A stretch of 64,000 nucleotides of DNA from Gynuella sunshinyii YC6258. GTDB lineage: Bacteria > Pseudomonadota > Gammaproteobacteria > Pseudomonadales > Natronospirillaceae. The position numbers were made by a program, and so were the translations under genes. Shown piece by piece: positions 16,841 to 26,325 of the stretch. Each line of letters begins with the position of its first letter. Position 1 is the first letter of the stretch. The notes beneath the pieces were generated by a model. That model saw nothing but the letters and a program-made list of their open reading frames with translations, made no database searches and was not told where the DNA came from. The stretch spans positions 5,494,593 to 5,558,592 of the forward strand of contig NZ_CP007142.1 of assembly GCF_000940805.1 (NCBI RefSeq), in the 5' to 3' direction.

Positions 16841-19105
16841 CTATTCAGACGGCTTCAAAACACTCCTATATAGAAAAGTCTCCTTTATGGTATCGATTCG
16901 CAGGGGAATTCTCATGTAATCACCGGATTGCCACAGCGACAGCTGATCCACAAAGTTTTCGCTGTCGATCCAGCCATCCTGTCCACCCTGGAGCACGAAG
17001 TAGTTGGCATCCGGGTCACTTAAATCACTGATATGTCGGGCGCAGGAACCGAAGGTGATGGTGTGAGGTCCATAAACCAGAGGATGTCCGGTTTTGTGGA
17101 CCGTGTTAGCGCCACCACCGGCCGGAAGATCAGCAAAACGATAGCGCTGCCCCACAAATGGCAGATGATGGAACATGTGCTCGATTCGTAAACGATGCAC
17201 ATTACCCCACTTGCGATAGCGCGCTATCTTCTTCGCCACGACCTTGAGAGCGCGATGAATAACACCCGCCAGATGTGTCGGATCCGCAGCCTGCAGATCT
17301 TCTTTTAATAACGAGTGAGTCATCCAGACGGTATGATAGTGACTGCCAGGGCGATGCAGCCCCAGCCGTCGGACCACTTCTGCCAGCAGCATCTCAAATG
17401 CCATAGGTTCGACTCTGCCGGCCTGATATCCGCCATCCCAACCCGTCAATAATGTGAGTACGTGCTGTTGCGCATCACCCTGCGTCGTACTCAGCGCAGC
17501 CCGTTGTAATAATAAATCCCGCAGCGGCAGGACACCCGGCATGGCCACATCGGTCTGACTGGCACGCAAATCATCCAGCGACAGTTTTTCCTTACTGCTG
17601 AAGATTTCGGCCAGACGCTGTGAGCGGTCTTTCGGAGAAAAAAAGTAACCAATGGGAAAATCGCTGCCCTCTGGCCGTTCATTGGCTGACGCGACAAATC
17701 CCTGTTCCGGGTCCACTCTGACCGGCATGGCGGTGGTATCAGCAATGGAATCCCAACTGTCTGCCGCACTGGCAGGCAGGATCACATCTTCGGGGGTATC
17801 GTTGGGACGACGCGGTAAATGCGCAGCCAGACAGTGGCCGACCCGTTGCCCTTTGCCTCCGGCAAACACCATGTTGAGGCCGGATACAGCGAACGGCTTC
17901 AAAGCCTGATGAAACTCCTCCCAGCAGGTAGCCGTTGCCACTGCCTGCATGGCGGCAATTTCATCGCTCGGTCGATGTCCCTGCCAGCGCATGGCAGTAG
18001 GTCGGTCAACCTTCATTAAAGGCCCATCGGAGACAATCGGGCCAATATCCGTGCGTCGGATCCGCAACCGCCGGGAGCGACTCCAACGTGCCCGGACCAG
18101 CTGGTATTCTTCTGAAATACGGCTTTCCGGGAATTCAGAAACATCGAACAAATCACTGCCCTGGGCATGAAGACTGGTTCCACCCCAGGCGATGTGCTCA
18201 TTGCGACCCAGCACGAAAAACGGCATCCCCGGCATCATCGCCCCAACCAGGTGATAACCCGGTGCTTTGGCACCAACCACAAAACACGGTGACGGTACGC
18301 CCATGGGCAAATGGGGATCACTGACAATCGCGGCGTACCCCGATGACATGCGGCTACCAGCAATGGCCGATGAATTACTACCACTGCGGGTACGCCCGGC
18401 CAACACGTGTTCGCCACCAAACAGTCCTTCTGCGGCGTAGCCTGTTGGTCCATCAGCGTTCACCAGACGAGGCCACAGAGTTTCCCAGGTCTGACGTGGT
18501 AATTTACGCCTGGCTTTTAACAGTTTCAGCCATACCAGCCAGCTGATATCAGATGAGTTCACCCGCGCCAGGGTAATCAGATCGGTCAGAGTCCATAGTT
18601 CCGGCTGAATCCCAAGGATGGCAAACTCATGAGGCAGTTCCGGTGTGTGCTTGATCAGATGATTCAGACCTTTGACAAAACTTTCTGCCCATTCCCGGGT
18701 CGCGGAATCCATATTTGCAATAATTTCTGGCACCGCCTTGCCGATATCCAACAACCGCAGTGAGCGGTCAATTTCGAAACCCATCGGCCCGATCATTTCC
18801 GCCATCCGACCATAAGCCAGGCGGCGCATGATTTCTATCTGAGCCAGACGCAGATGGCCATGTAGCAGTCCCAGCGCCACTGCAAGGTCCTTTTTGGATT
18901 CAGCTTCCACAAACGGCACCTGATATTTATTCCAATAAATATTCACCGGTGCCGTCACTGGAAGATTGTCCGTCGGCAACATGGCCAGCCGCTGCGCCAT
19001 GGTCTTGGGTGTGGGGCGAGTGAATACTGCCTTGCCGATTACACCAATTCCGACCAGGGCTCCCCATATTTTATCCAGCATTCCAACATTTTCAGCATGC
19101 GTCAC
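16841..19105 (-). CDS. Penicillin acylase family Ntn hydrolase
   Basis: A 754-residue N-terminal-nucleophile amidase precursor of the penicillin G acylase / acyl-homoserine-lactone acylase family. It is cleaved autocatalytically into alpha and beta chains. The predicted cleavage precedes Ser243 in SGSNSSAIAGSRMSSG, which becomes the beta-chain nucleophile; VSDPHLPMGVPSP follows as in the family. The usual bulky residue two positions after the Ser-Asn is replaced by Ser. A hydrophobic stretch (residues 12-27) may be a signal or anchor sequence, consistent with the usual periplasmic location. The GTG start follows a GGGGG sequence. Substrate (beta-lactam, acyl-homoserine lactone or acyl peptide) cannot be told. 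It is transcribed away from xylB. Confidence 0.88.
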   Translation of the reverse strand: MTHAENVGMLDKIWGALVGIGVIGKAVFTRPTPKTMAQRLAMLPTDNLPVTAPVNIYWNKYQVPFVEAESKKDLAVALGLLHGHLRLAQIEIMRRLAYGRMAEMIGPMGFEIDRSLRLLDIGKAVPEIIANMDSATREWAESFVKGLNHLIKHTPELPHEFAILGIQPELWTLTDLITLARVNSSDISWLVWLKLLKARRKLPRQTWETLWPRLVNADGPTGYAAEGLFGGEHVLAGRTRSGSNSSAIAGSRMSSGYAAIVSDPHLPMGVPSPCFVVGAKAPGYHLVGAMMPGMPFFVLGRNEHIAWGGTSLHAQGSDLFDVSEFPESRISEEYQLVRARWSRSRRLRIRRTDIGPIVSDGPLMKVDRPTAMRWQGHRPSDEIAAMQAVATATCWEEFHQALKPFAVSGLNMVFAGGKGQRVGHCLAAHLPRRPNDTPEDVILPASAADSWDSIADTTAMPVRVDPEQGFVASANERPEGSDFPIGYFFSPKDRSQRLAEIFSSKEKLSLDDLRASQTDVAMPGVLPLRDLLLQRAALSTTQGDAQQHVLTLLTGWDGGYQAGRVEPMAFEMLLAEVVRRLGLHRPGSHYHTVWMTHSLLKEDLQAADPTHLAGVIHRALKVVAKKIARYRKWGNVHRLRIEHMFHHLPFVGQRYRFADLPAGGGANTVHKTGHPLVYGPHTITFGSCARHISDLSDPDANYFVLQGGQDGWIDSENFVDQLSLWQSGDYMRIPLRIDTIKETFLYRSVLKPSE

Positions 19106-19217
19106 CGCAGTCCCCCCTTTTTGTCTATTTGCGTGTTTAGTATTCGATTATTCCGGTGTAGAGGTCACTCAGCACTTTTCATTCCAAACAGATATAACTT
19201 TTTAGCTGCGAATTTCT

Positions 19218-19246
19218 TTGACATCTCCTGACAATCAGACCAGAAT
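19218..19246 (+). promoter_or_regulatory. Promoter of xylBA
   Basis: A consensus -35 TTGACA (19218-19223) is followed after 17 nt by CAGAAT (19241-19246), a 4/6 match to the -10. It lies about 45 nt before the xylB start. No XylR gene is present in the window and I did not find a clear operator palindrome. Confidence 0.5.
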
Positions 19247-19289
19247 TAATTTTAGTCAAAAATTAATAAAAATAAGATCAGGACATACT

Positions 19290-20741
19290 ATGTATCTAGG
19301 GTTCGACCTGGGCACTTCAGCCCTTAAAGCCGTACTGATAAATCACTCCGGGGAAGTCATTGACCAGCAAAGCCATGCTTACCCGGTCAGTCAGCCAAAA
19401 CCTTTGTGGAGCGAACAAAACCCGGAAGACTGGTGGCAGGCTATTCAAGCCGTTACACATCAGCTGGGTCGTGCTCATGACCTCAGTAACCTCAAAGCCA
19501 TGGGGATTGCCGGGCAGATGCACGGAGCGACATTACTCGACAGCCATGGTCAGGTACTCAGACCTTGCATACTATGGAACGACGGTCGCAGTTTCCAGGA
19601 GTGTGAAGACCTGATGCGGGAGCATACGGATTTCTGTGAACGCAGCGGTAATCTGGCCATGCCTGGATTTACCGCTCCAAAACTGGTCTGGGTTGCCCGT
19701 CATGAACCAGAAGTATTCAGTCAACTGGCAAAAGTGCTCCTACCAAAAGACTACCTGGTGTGGCGTCTGACCGGTGTCTACGCCAGTGATATGTCGGACG
19801 CTGCCGGCACCTTGTGGCTGAATCCTGCCAAACGCGATTGGGATGATCAGCTGTTGGCGGCAACCGGATTGAACCGGACATACATGCCTGAACTATTTGA
19901 GGGCAACCAGATTGTCGGTCACCTCAGCACGAACATTGCCAAAGAACTCGGACTGCCGGAAGTACCGGTAGTCGCCGGTGCCGGAGATAATGCCGCCGGT
20001 GCCGTCGGTGTGGGTATCGTCGATGCCGGCGATGCATTTCTGTCACTGGGGACTTCCGGGGTATTGTTTGTGGCCAGTTCAGCTCACCACGCCAATCCCG
20101 AAAACACCGTTCATGCATTCTGTCACTGCCTGCCAGACCGTTGGCATCAGATGGCGGTTTCCCTGAGCGCTGCAAATTGTCTGTCATGGTTTTCCGGACT
20201 GGTGGACAAAGATGTTCCCACTCTGCTACAGGAGCTTGAAGACAGCGGTATCGAACAGACCCGAGTGATCTTTCTGCCCTACCTGTCGGGCGAAAGAACC
20301 CCCCATAATGACCCCATGGCCAGCGCCTGCTTTTTTGGCGCCACCAATGCCACCACCCGCGCTGAATTGACTCTGGCCATTCTTGAAGGTGTGGCATTCT
20401 CCTTTGCCGACGGACGGGATGCATTACTGTCCGCCGGCACTCTTTTTAAACAGATTTCCCTGATCGGCGGCGGAGCACGTTCCAAGCGCTGGCGTCAGAT
20501 CATTGCCGACGTACTGAACCAGCCGCTGGTCTTTCGTGACGGTGGAGAAGTCGGTCCTGGCCTCGGAGCTGCCCGACTGGCACACCTGGCCATGGAACCT
20601 GAAAAACTGGAAAGCATTTGCCGGGCACCGGAGGTGCTTGCTCACCATCAACCCGACCCTGAAAAACAGCAGTATTACCAAAACCGACTGTCGAAATATC
20701 GCCAGCTCTATCAAATCACCCAACATTTAAATCGAGAGTGA
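19290..20741 (+). CDS. xylB: Xylulokinase
   Basis: A 483-residue FGGY-family sugar kinase that phosphorylates D-xylulose. The N-terminal phosphate-binding motif is GFDLGTSALKAV, MHGATLLD and ILWNDGRS follow, and the C-terminal ATP site shows LIGGGARSKRWRQIIADVL. The frame is open 24 codons further upstream, but ATG 19290 has AGGA 7 nt upstream and begins exactly at the conserved N-terminus. It is 3 nt from xylA, so the two form an operon in the order xylB-xylA, the reverse of E. coli. Confidence 0.95.
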   Translation: MYLGFDLGTSALKAVLINHSGEVIDQQSHAYPVSQPKPLWSEQNPEDWWQAIQAVTHQLGRAHDLSNLKAMGIAGQMHGATLLDSHGQVLRPCILWNDGRSFQECEDLMREHTDFCERSGNLAMPGFTAPKLVWVARHEPEVFSQLAKVLLPKDYLVWRLTGVYASDMSDAAGTLWLNPAKRDWDDQLLAATGLNRTYMPELFEGNQIVGHLSTNIAKELGLPEVPVVAGAGDNAAGAVGVGIVDAGDAFLSLGTSGVLFVASSAHHANPENTVHAFCHCLPDRWHQMAVSLSAANCLSWFSGLVDKDVPTLLQELEDSGIEQTRVIFLPYLSGERTPHNDPMASACFFGATNATTRAELTLAILEGVAFSFADGRDALLSAGTLFKQISLIGGGARSKRWRQIIADVLNQPLVFRDGGEVGPGLGAARLAHLAMEPEKLESICRAPEVLAHHQPDPEKQQYYQNRLSKYRQLYQITQHLNRE

Positions 20742-20744
20742 ACC

Positions 20745-22070
20745 ATGAAAACTTATTTTGACGCTATTTCCAAAATCGAATACGAGGGGCCCAAGTCAGA
20801 AAACCCATTGGCCTTCCGTCACTACGACAAAGACAAGCTTGTCATGGGCAAACGCCTTGAAGAACATTTGCGTTTTGCCGTTTGTTACTGGCATAACTTC
20901 TGTTGGGAAGGCAAGGATATTTTCGGCCTCGGTACCGGTACCATGAACCGCCCCTGGCATCAGCCTGGCGACGAAATGGAAATGGCCCGCATGAAGATGG
21001 ACGCAGCATTCGACTTCATGGCCAAACTGGGTGCGCCGTACTGGTGCTGGCACGATTACGATATCGCCCCTGAAGGCGCTACCATCAAGGAGTCACGCAA
21101 TAATTTCGCCGCCATGCTCGATGTGGCCGAACAGAAAATGGCTGAGACCGGGGTCAAACTGCTGTGGGGTACCGCCAACGCATTCTCCAACCCTCGTTAC
21201 ATGTGCGGCGCTGCCACCAACCCCAACCCTGAAGTGTTTGCATATGCCGCGTCTCAGGTTCAGAACGCCATGGCAGCCACTCATCGTCTTGGTGGCGCAA
21301 ACTACGTGTTGTGGGGCGGACGCGAAGGCTATCAAAATCTGATGAATACCGATCTGAAACGCGAAAGCGAGCAGCTTGGTCGCTTCCTGCAAATGGTGGT
21401 TGAATACAAACATGCCATCGGTTTCAAGGGCACGATACTGCTGGAACCCAAACCACAGGAACCCACCAAACATCAGTATGACTATGACTCTGCAACCGTG
21501 TTTGGTTTCCTGCAGCGCTTTGGCCTGGAAAAAGAAATCAAGGTCAACATCGAAGTCAATCACGCCACTCTGGCCGGACACAGTTTCCACCATGAAATTG
21601 CCACCGCAGCCTCACTCGGTATTCTGGGTTCTGTCGATGCTAACCGCGGTGACTATCAAAACGGTTGGGATACTGACCAATTCCCGAACAGCGTCGATGA
21701 AATGATTCTGCCCTGCTATGAAATTATCAAAGCCGGCGGATTCACCACGGGTGGTTTCAATTTCGATACCAAACTGCGTCGTGAATCGATAGATCCTGAT
21801 GATATGTTCCACGGCCATATCGGCGCCATGGATACACTGGCTCTGGCATACACCAAAGCCGCTGATCTGTACGAAAGCGGAGAACTGCAAAAGGTTATCG
21901 AAAACCGCTATTCCGGCTGGAACTCAGAACTCGGTGAGAAAATCCTGTCAGGTGGCATCAACCTGAAAGATCTGAGCCAATGGGCGGTGGATAATGACAT
22001 CGATCCCAAACCGCAATCCGGCAAACAGGAATATCTGGAAAATCTGGTCAATCGTTTTATTCATAAATAA
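20745..22070 (+). CDS. xylA: Xylose isomerase
   Basis: A 441-residue xylose isomerase of the longer, proteobacterial class. It interconverts D-xylose and D-xylulose with two divalent metals. Metal-ligand and catalytic segments are visible: [43 protein letters not shown] and [19 protein letters not shown]. Second gene of the xylBA operon, closed by a clear terminator 16 nt downstream. No xylose transporter is encoded nearby. Confidence 0.97.
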   Translation: MKTYFDAISKIEYEGPKSENPLAFRHYDKDKLVMGKRLEEHLRFAVCYWHNFCWEGKDIFGLGTGTMNRPWHQPGDEMEMARMKMDAAFDFMAKLGAPYWCWHDYDIAPEGATIKESRNNFAAMLDVAEQKMAETGVKLLWGTANAFSNPRYMCGAATNPNPEVFAYAASQVQNAMAATHRLGGANYVLWGGREGYQNLMNTDLKRESEQLGRFLQMVVEYKHAIGFKGTILLEPKPQEPTKHQYDYDSATVFGFLQRFGLEKEIKVNIEVNHATLAGHSFHHEIATAASLGILGSVDANRGDYQNGWDTDQFPNSVDEMILPCYEIIKAGGFTTGGFNFDTKLRRESIDPDDMFHGHIGAMDTLALAYTKAADLYESGELQKVIENRYSGWNSELGEKILSGGINLKDLSQWAVDNDIDPKPQSGKQEYLENLVNRFIHK

Positions 22071-22085
22071 TTGCCATTTCCCCAT

Positions 22086-22117
22086 AAAAAAAGCCGGTTC
22101 AATGACCGGCTTTTTTT
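22086..22117. terminator. Bidirectional rho-independent terminator
   Basis: AAAAAAGCCGGTT...AACCGGC-type hairpin (GCCGGT-TCAATG-ACCGGC) with an A-run on the left and a T-run on the right. It ends xylBA on the plus strand and can also stop the convergent pilin operon on the minus strand, whose last gene ends at 22184. Confidence 0.9.
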
Positions 22118-22183
22118 ATCCTCGAATATAGCGCTCTGGCCCATCTATTCGTTAACAAGATCACTTCAACAGCACTTATCCAA

Positions 22184-24187
22184 TCAATAATAACGCGCCC
22201 ACATGGCGGTCGGAATTCCCAGAGTGGATTCGTCGGTTACCTGGGTATTTCCGGTGGGAATGTTCAGAAAATTACTGTCCAGGTCCATAAAATCAACCAC
22301 GATGCCTCCTTGGGTGATTTTCATTCCTCCTTCGTCACTATTCAAACCAATCACCACAACACCATGAACGTTGGTCAAGTTACTATCTGTCTTAAAAGTA
22401 TCTCCAACAATCACACTGCCTTCCAACGACCAGCCTTCGGACGTCATAGTATGGTTTACCATGATTGAGGTGTTGGCAACCGGATAGTTTCTTTCCACCC
22501 GATCGCCATCCCATTTACCTTCAAACTGCCAGCTGCCCGAACTTTTATCACATAGATTGGCTGGATAAAAATCGCCATCGCATACGGCATCGGGTGAACT
22601 GAAATACGGCGCATGGATTTCTTTGCGACCACCACCTCTTCCCAGCGTTATATCACCGGTTACCAATATCGTATTCAGCAAAGGCCCAACCTTTTCGCTC
22701 TTTGATGCAAGCGTGAAGTTCATCGGCGCTAAATTGCGCTGGTTCGGATTCCCCTTTCCGGCAAACAAAATCACCCCGGGCGGAAAGTGAGTGACCCCTT
22801 CAAACACCCAGCCATCGGTCGAATTGGACTTACTGGTGATACATGACTTGGAATCCCATTCACATTGGAAAAAAGGTTTGTTGTGAAGGTACGCCGTGTT
22901 CATGCCACCCTCTGAACTCAGGTTGATTGTCGCGTCGATGCTTTTATCATCAGAAGCCCTTTTGACATTCTGAATTTTAAGCATCGGCTTGTCGGACTCA
23001 TCAATATAGAAAATATAGTTCGCCTGAGAAATCAGTGTATTTACGTCAAAAGGCGTTGCATCAACATTGCATTCGGGCCATTCGGGTACTCCGGGATCCG
23101 TGGCGGTTCGTCCTTGTTCTATATTCTTGAACGTACTGTTGTAGTGAGTGGAAAGCGTGTTGCCATCTTCCCCTGTCCTGAGCAGGATTTTTCCGGCAAT
23201 TTTACTGTTACGGGTAAACTCGGGAACGTGACTCTGATCATCCTGATGGAATATCAGATTACCACCGGCTTCAAGATAATCGAGATGTGATTTGCCATTC
23301 CCAAATGCAATATCGGAATGCACCAGGGTCTCCCCAAGCTGCCCCTCCAGCGCGAAGCTGACGGCGTTGGCATGGATGAAATCGCTTTTAAAATTCCCGG
23401 CGTTTGTAACCTTCAGGTTTTTAACCGCTTTGATGGACTTAAAGTGGAAACCACTGCCGGCGAGTACATTAATATTTCCTCCCCAAATATCTGCACCCAC
23501 CAAATTCAATCCTTCGAGGGTAATATCACCATTGCTGGAGTACAGATGACCGTTATCCTCGACACCACCACCATTGACATGGATATTACCGGTCGCACAA
23601 CCTGAGGCGATAGATTTGGTAGCATTGGTAATGGTCAAATTACCATCCACGGCAAAGCCGTCTATGCTGTCACTGGACAAATACGCCATACCACCACCGG
23701 TAACTTCGGTATCACCTTTGATCACAATAGGATTACTGATCTCGGTATAGGAAACATCCCTGATAATCGGAATCTGATAGACCACCTCCAGGTTGCTGTT
23801 ATGGCCGGCACTGATGCCGTTCACATCAAAACAATACAAATCCCTGCTGGTTTGAGAACAATCGGGTTTATATTGAGCCGACGCAATGGTTTGGTTGTCA
23901 CGGGAAAACACAATATCATCCATGGCCGTTGTTACGGTTTCTACTTCAATACCATTCAGATATTGCCCCAGAGCTTCAGCACCGCTCCAGGCGTTGATTT
24001 CAGCCTGAGTCTGACCATGTACCGTCAGCTGACTTTTCTGGGATCCACGTACATAAGACATGGTTCCCAAGGTCACTACGGTTGCGGATATGCCGACCAA
24101 TAACACCAGCAGCAGTGCCGCGACACCCCGTTGATGAAAAATGCCGCCAGTATTGTTTCTGCGCAGGATGTGTGTTCGAACATTCAT
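22184..24187 (-). CDS. Large PilX-like type IV pilus-associated protein
   Basis: A 667-residue protein with a positively charged N-terminus and a single hydrophobic segment (GVAALLLVLLVGISATVV), as in PilX-family minor pilins. It is followed by a very long, polar, Gly/Asn/Ser-rich region with repeated short strands suggestive of a beta-helix (for example GNLTITNAT, GGNINVLAG, GNLIFHQ). Normal PilX is under 200 residues, so this is several times too long. It is the last gene of the minor pilin operon, where PilX and the large tip adhesin PilY1 normally lie, and no PilY1 is present. It may combine priming and adhesive functions (inference). Start at ATG 24187 has GAGG 6 nt upstream; ATG 24199 lacks a binding site. 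Confidence 0.65.
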   Translation of the reverse strand: MNVRTHILRRNNTGGIFHQRGVAALLLVLLVGISATVVTLGTMSYVRGSQKSQLTVHGQTQAEINAWSGAEALGQYLNGIEVETVTTAMDDIVFSRDNQTIASAQYKPDCSQTSRDLYCFDVNGISAGHNSNLEVVYQIPIIRDVSYTEISNPIVIKGDTEVTGGGMAYLSSDSIDGFAVDGNLTITNATKSIASGCATGNIHVNGGGVEDNGHLYSSNGDITLEGLNLVGADIWGGNINVLAGSGFHFKSIKAVKNLKVTNAGNFKSDFIHANAVSFALEGQLGETLVHSDIAFGNGKSHLDYLEAGGNLIFHQDDQSHVPEFTRNSKIAGKILLRTGEDGNTLSTHYNSTFKNIEQGRTATDPGVPEWPECNVDATPFDVNTLISQANYIFYIDESDKPMLKIQNVKRASDDKSIDATINLSSEGGMNTAYLHNKPFFQCEWDSKSCITSKSNSTDGWVFEGVTHFPPGVILFAGKGNPNQRNLAPMNFTLASKSEKVGPLLNTILVTGDITLGRGGGRKEIHAPYFSSPDAVCDGDFYPANLCDKSSGSWQFEGKWDGDRVERNYPVANTSIMVNHTMTSEGWSLEGSVIVGDTFKTDSNLTNVHGVVVIGLNSDEGGMKITQGGIVVDFMDLDSNFLNIPTGNTQVTDESTLGIPTAMWARYY

Positions 24188-24214
24188 ACTATGCCTCATT
24201 GCAGCGATGCATCA

Positions 24215-24928
24215 CTAATCTGGAATACGGAAATTAATCAAACAGGTCTGTGAACGTTGAGATGCGTTGCTGGCCGCATAACCAACAGCTTGCAGGCTGA
24301 CTGAATAAATACCACCCAGGCCGCCAAGATTGACCCCGAATGGTCGGCAGTTTGCGGCCGTTAAACGGATAGTCACCTGACCACTGTTTTGAAAAGGACC
24401 ATCGGTGACAGCCGGTACGGCGATCAGAGAGGTTCCCTTGCGCCAGCTGGTGGAATCCCAGCTCATTGACTGACCCGTCAGCTGCCACAGACCACCCGTG
24501 GATGGAGCGTAAATGCCTTTGTAAACATGCGTACCATCGTTATTGGCATGCCATATCAGCGCCTGCCCCACAAGACCCGCTGAGCCGGCCGAGTCCATTG
24601 CCACCTTACTGAGAGCAGTACCACTGACCGTTCCGTCTTCCTGGATACTGGCATCTTTAATTAGTAACAGATCAGCACCATAGGTTGCGACGCTGACACT
24701 GGGATCGAAAGGCTGATAACCGGCACCCTGCAATAACTTGTCTGCTGCCAGCAAGCCGATCTGAACCTGGCCATCGATAAATGCCCCCATCTTGGTCTCC
24801 GCACTGTTGCGACCGGAGCTTTGATAGAGCGTCAGCATGGCCAGGATAGAGATCAGCGACACCACCAGGGTCACCATCAGCTCAATCAGACTAAACCCAC
24901 TTTGCGCGCGAAAGGCCGATGATTTCAT
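24215..24928 (-). CDS. PilW-like minor pilin
   Basis: A 237-residue protein with a class III (prepilin) signal: a short basic leader, then SGFSLIELMVTLVVS with the cleavage glycine and the conserved Glu at +5. The hydrophobic alpha-1 helix follows, then a globular domain with few cysteines near the C-terminus. Position after a PilV-like gene and before a PilX-like gene fits PilW. Its start overlaps the previous stop (ATGA). Confidence 0.8.
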   Translation of the reverse strand: MKSSAFRAQSGFSLIELMVTLVVSLISILAMLTLYQSSGRNSAETKMGAFIDGQVQIGLLAADKLLQGAGYQPFDPSVSVATYGADLLLIKDASIQEDGTVSGTALSKVAMDSAGSAGLVGQALIWHANNDGTHVYKGIYAPSTGGLWQLTGQSMSWDSTSWRKGTSLIAVPAVTDGPFQNSGQVTIRLTAANCRPFGVNLGGLGGIYSVSLQAVGYAASNASQRSQTCLINFRIPD

Positions 24929-25356
24929 GAGGGATCCACCGTCACAACACCACCAAACAATGCATTGTTTTCTGTATCATTGACCGATGCAGAGGGAACA
25001 CCTACGGTCACTGTTTTGACAATCTTTTTCGCACCAGAGGCAGAATTCTCAACTTTGATCGAAACCTGTGGCGTACTGCACGAACCCGTTACCTGATGAT
25101 CGCCGATCGTCAATGACAAAGGAGCCTCAGCCCCCGCAGAGCATGCGCCCGTCTGGATACTGTTGCGCATTTGTCCTATCGCCAGTCCGAGCACATTCAT
25201 ATCTTTCTGAGCAACAGCCGAACGACCGGATATGTATGCAATTCCCAACCCTATGATCATCATAATAACCATCGTGATCATCGCTTCGAGCAGTGTCATA
25301 CCACGTTGATCACAAGTTCTGGAAAGCGGGTTACTATTGCAGCGTGCTAGACTCAT
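24925..25356 (-). CDS. PilV-like minor pilin
   Basis: A 143-residue prepilin-like protein with the processing site QRGMTLLEAMITMVIMM: cleavage after Gly, Glu at +5. A short C-terminal domain with a Cys pair (TGACSAG, TGSCSTP) follows. The ATG at 25356 is 5 nt after GGAGG; a GTG one codon earlier is also open. It overlaps the FimT-like gene upstream and pilW downstream, so the operon is tightly packed. Confidence 0.78.
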   Translation of the reverse strand: MSLARCNSNPLSRTCDQRGMTLLEAMITMVIMMIIGLGIAYISGRSAVAQKDMNVLGLAIGQMRNSIQTGACSAGAEAPLSLTIGDHQVTGSCSTPQVSIKVENSASGAKKIVKTVTVGVPSASVNDTENNALFGGVVTVDPS

Positions 25357-25780
25357 CACGTCCTCCTGCTGAGGAAATTTTATAGGCCAGGCAACGGCTA
25401 TCTAGTGCCATCCCAAGATTGTTCAATCTCAGGGTATTAGCACAGCCAGCCTCGGTCAGCGCCAGCGTAACATCGGTATCAATATTGCCCTGCCACACCA
25501 TGTTCACCGTACCATAGGCATCACGATAACCGGCAGACAGTAGCTTTCCGTTAATGGTGAGGCTGGCAACTTCCTGATCGCCTTTGACCCCAAGCGGATT
25601 TTTCAGCGACAGTGCCCTTAAGGTGGCATACCCTTCGGCCAATACGTTTTGCGCATGGGCAATGTGAGCATTGGCCACCCAGGCACGCGTCAATGGTGCT
25701 CCCATGACCATCAGAATGGACATGATGGCAATGGCAATCATCAACTCAACCAGGGAAAAACCGTGCTCCGTTGTTACCAT
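25334..25780 (-). CDS. FimT/FimU-like minor pilin
   Basis: A 148-residue prepilin-like protein beginning VTTEHGFSLVELMIAIAIMS, with the cleavage glycine, Glu at +5 and a long alpha-1 helix. A disulfide-type Cys pair lies near the C-terminus (EAGCANTLRLNN...DSRCLAYK), as in FimU/FimT. The start at ATG 25780 is preferred to one six codons upstream because it places the leader peptide at normal length. It overlaps the PilE-like gene by 7 nt. Confidence 0.8.
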   Translation of the reverse strand: MVTTEHGFSLVELMIAIAIMSILMVMGAPLTRAWVANAHIAHAQNVLAEGYATLRALSLKNPLGVKGDQEVASLTINGKLLSAGYRDAYGTVNMVWQGNIDTDVTLALTEAGCANTLRLNNLGMALDSRCLAYKISSAGGRDESSTLQ

Positions 25781-26325
25781 GAGGAAAACCCTCCACAACC
25801 GCTATTACCGTTAGCGCTGCGGGTATTGTCATTTTTAATAGTCAGTTCACAGCCGGCACTGCTGGTACCGGTTACACCTTTGGCGGTTAAAAGATAACCA
25901 CCACCTGCGGTATCGGTCACCTTAACTGTATAAGAGAAATAATCGCCCTCTGCCGGTTTCCAGGCTGATTTACTGCTGTCACCGTTGCCGAGGTATGCCA
26001 ATGTTTCCAGGGTTCCAGAGGTGGGATTGGACAATGCCGGAGTGGCACTGACATCAGCAGGTTTAAGATACTTCAATTGCCGCTGATACATGTTTTCCAT
26101 AACCAGACTGATCGCTACCAGGTCCGCCGCGGCAGCTTTAGCGCGACTCTTTTGAATGTACCGGCTATAACTGGGAATCGCGATGGTGGCCAATATCGCG
26201 ACTATGGCAATAACCACCAGCACCTCTATCAGGGTAAAGCCCTTAATCCAATTCTTCTTGCCAGACAAACGATCCTCATAACCTGCATTACCAATATCTG
26301 ATATCACTGCTTTAACTTCATTCAT
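25774..26325 (-). CDS. PilE-like type IV pilin
   Basis: A 183-residue pilin with KGFTLIEVLVVIAIVAILATIA and the typical IPSYSRYIQKSRAKAAAADL that follows the hydrophobic helix. A C-terminal Cys pair (AGCELTIKND...NSGCGGF) forms the D-loop. The leader before the cleavage glycine is about 29 residues, longer than the usual 6-10. ATG 26325 has GAGG 6 nt upstream. It is the first gene of the operon here, whereas pilE usually closes the fimU-pilVWXY1-E operon, so gene order is rearranged. Confidence 0.82.
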   Translation of the reverse strand: MNEVKAVISDIGNAGYEDRLSGKKNWIKGFTLIEVLVVIAIVAILATIAIPSYSRYIQKSRAKAAAADLVAISLVMENMYQRQLKYLKPADVSATPALSNPTSGTLETLAYLGNGDSSKSAWKPAEGDYFSYTVKVTDTAGGGYLLTAKGVTGTSSAGCELTIKNDNTRSANGNSGCGGFSSW

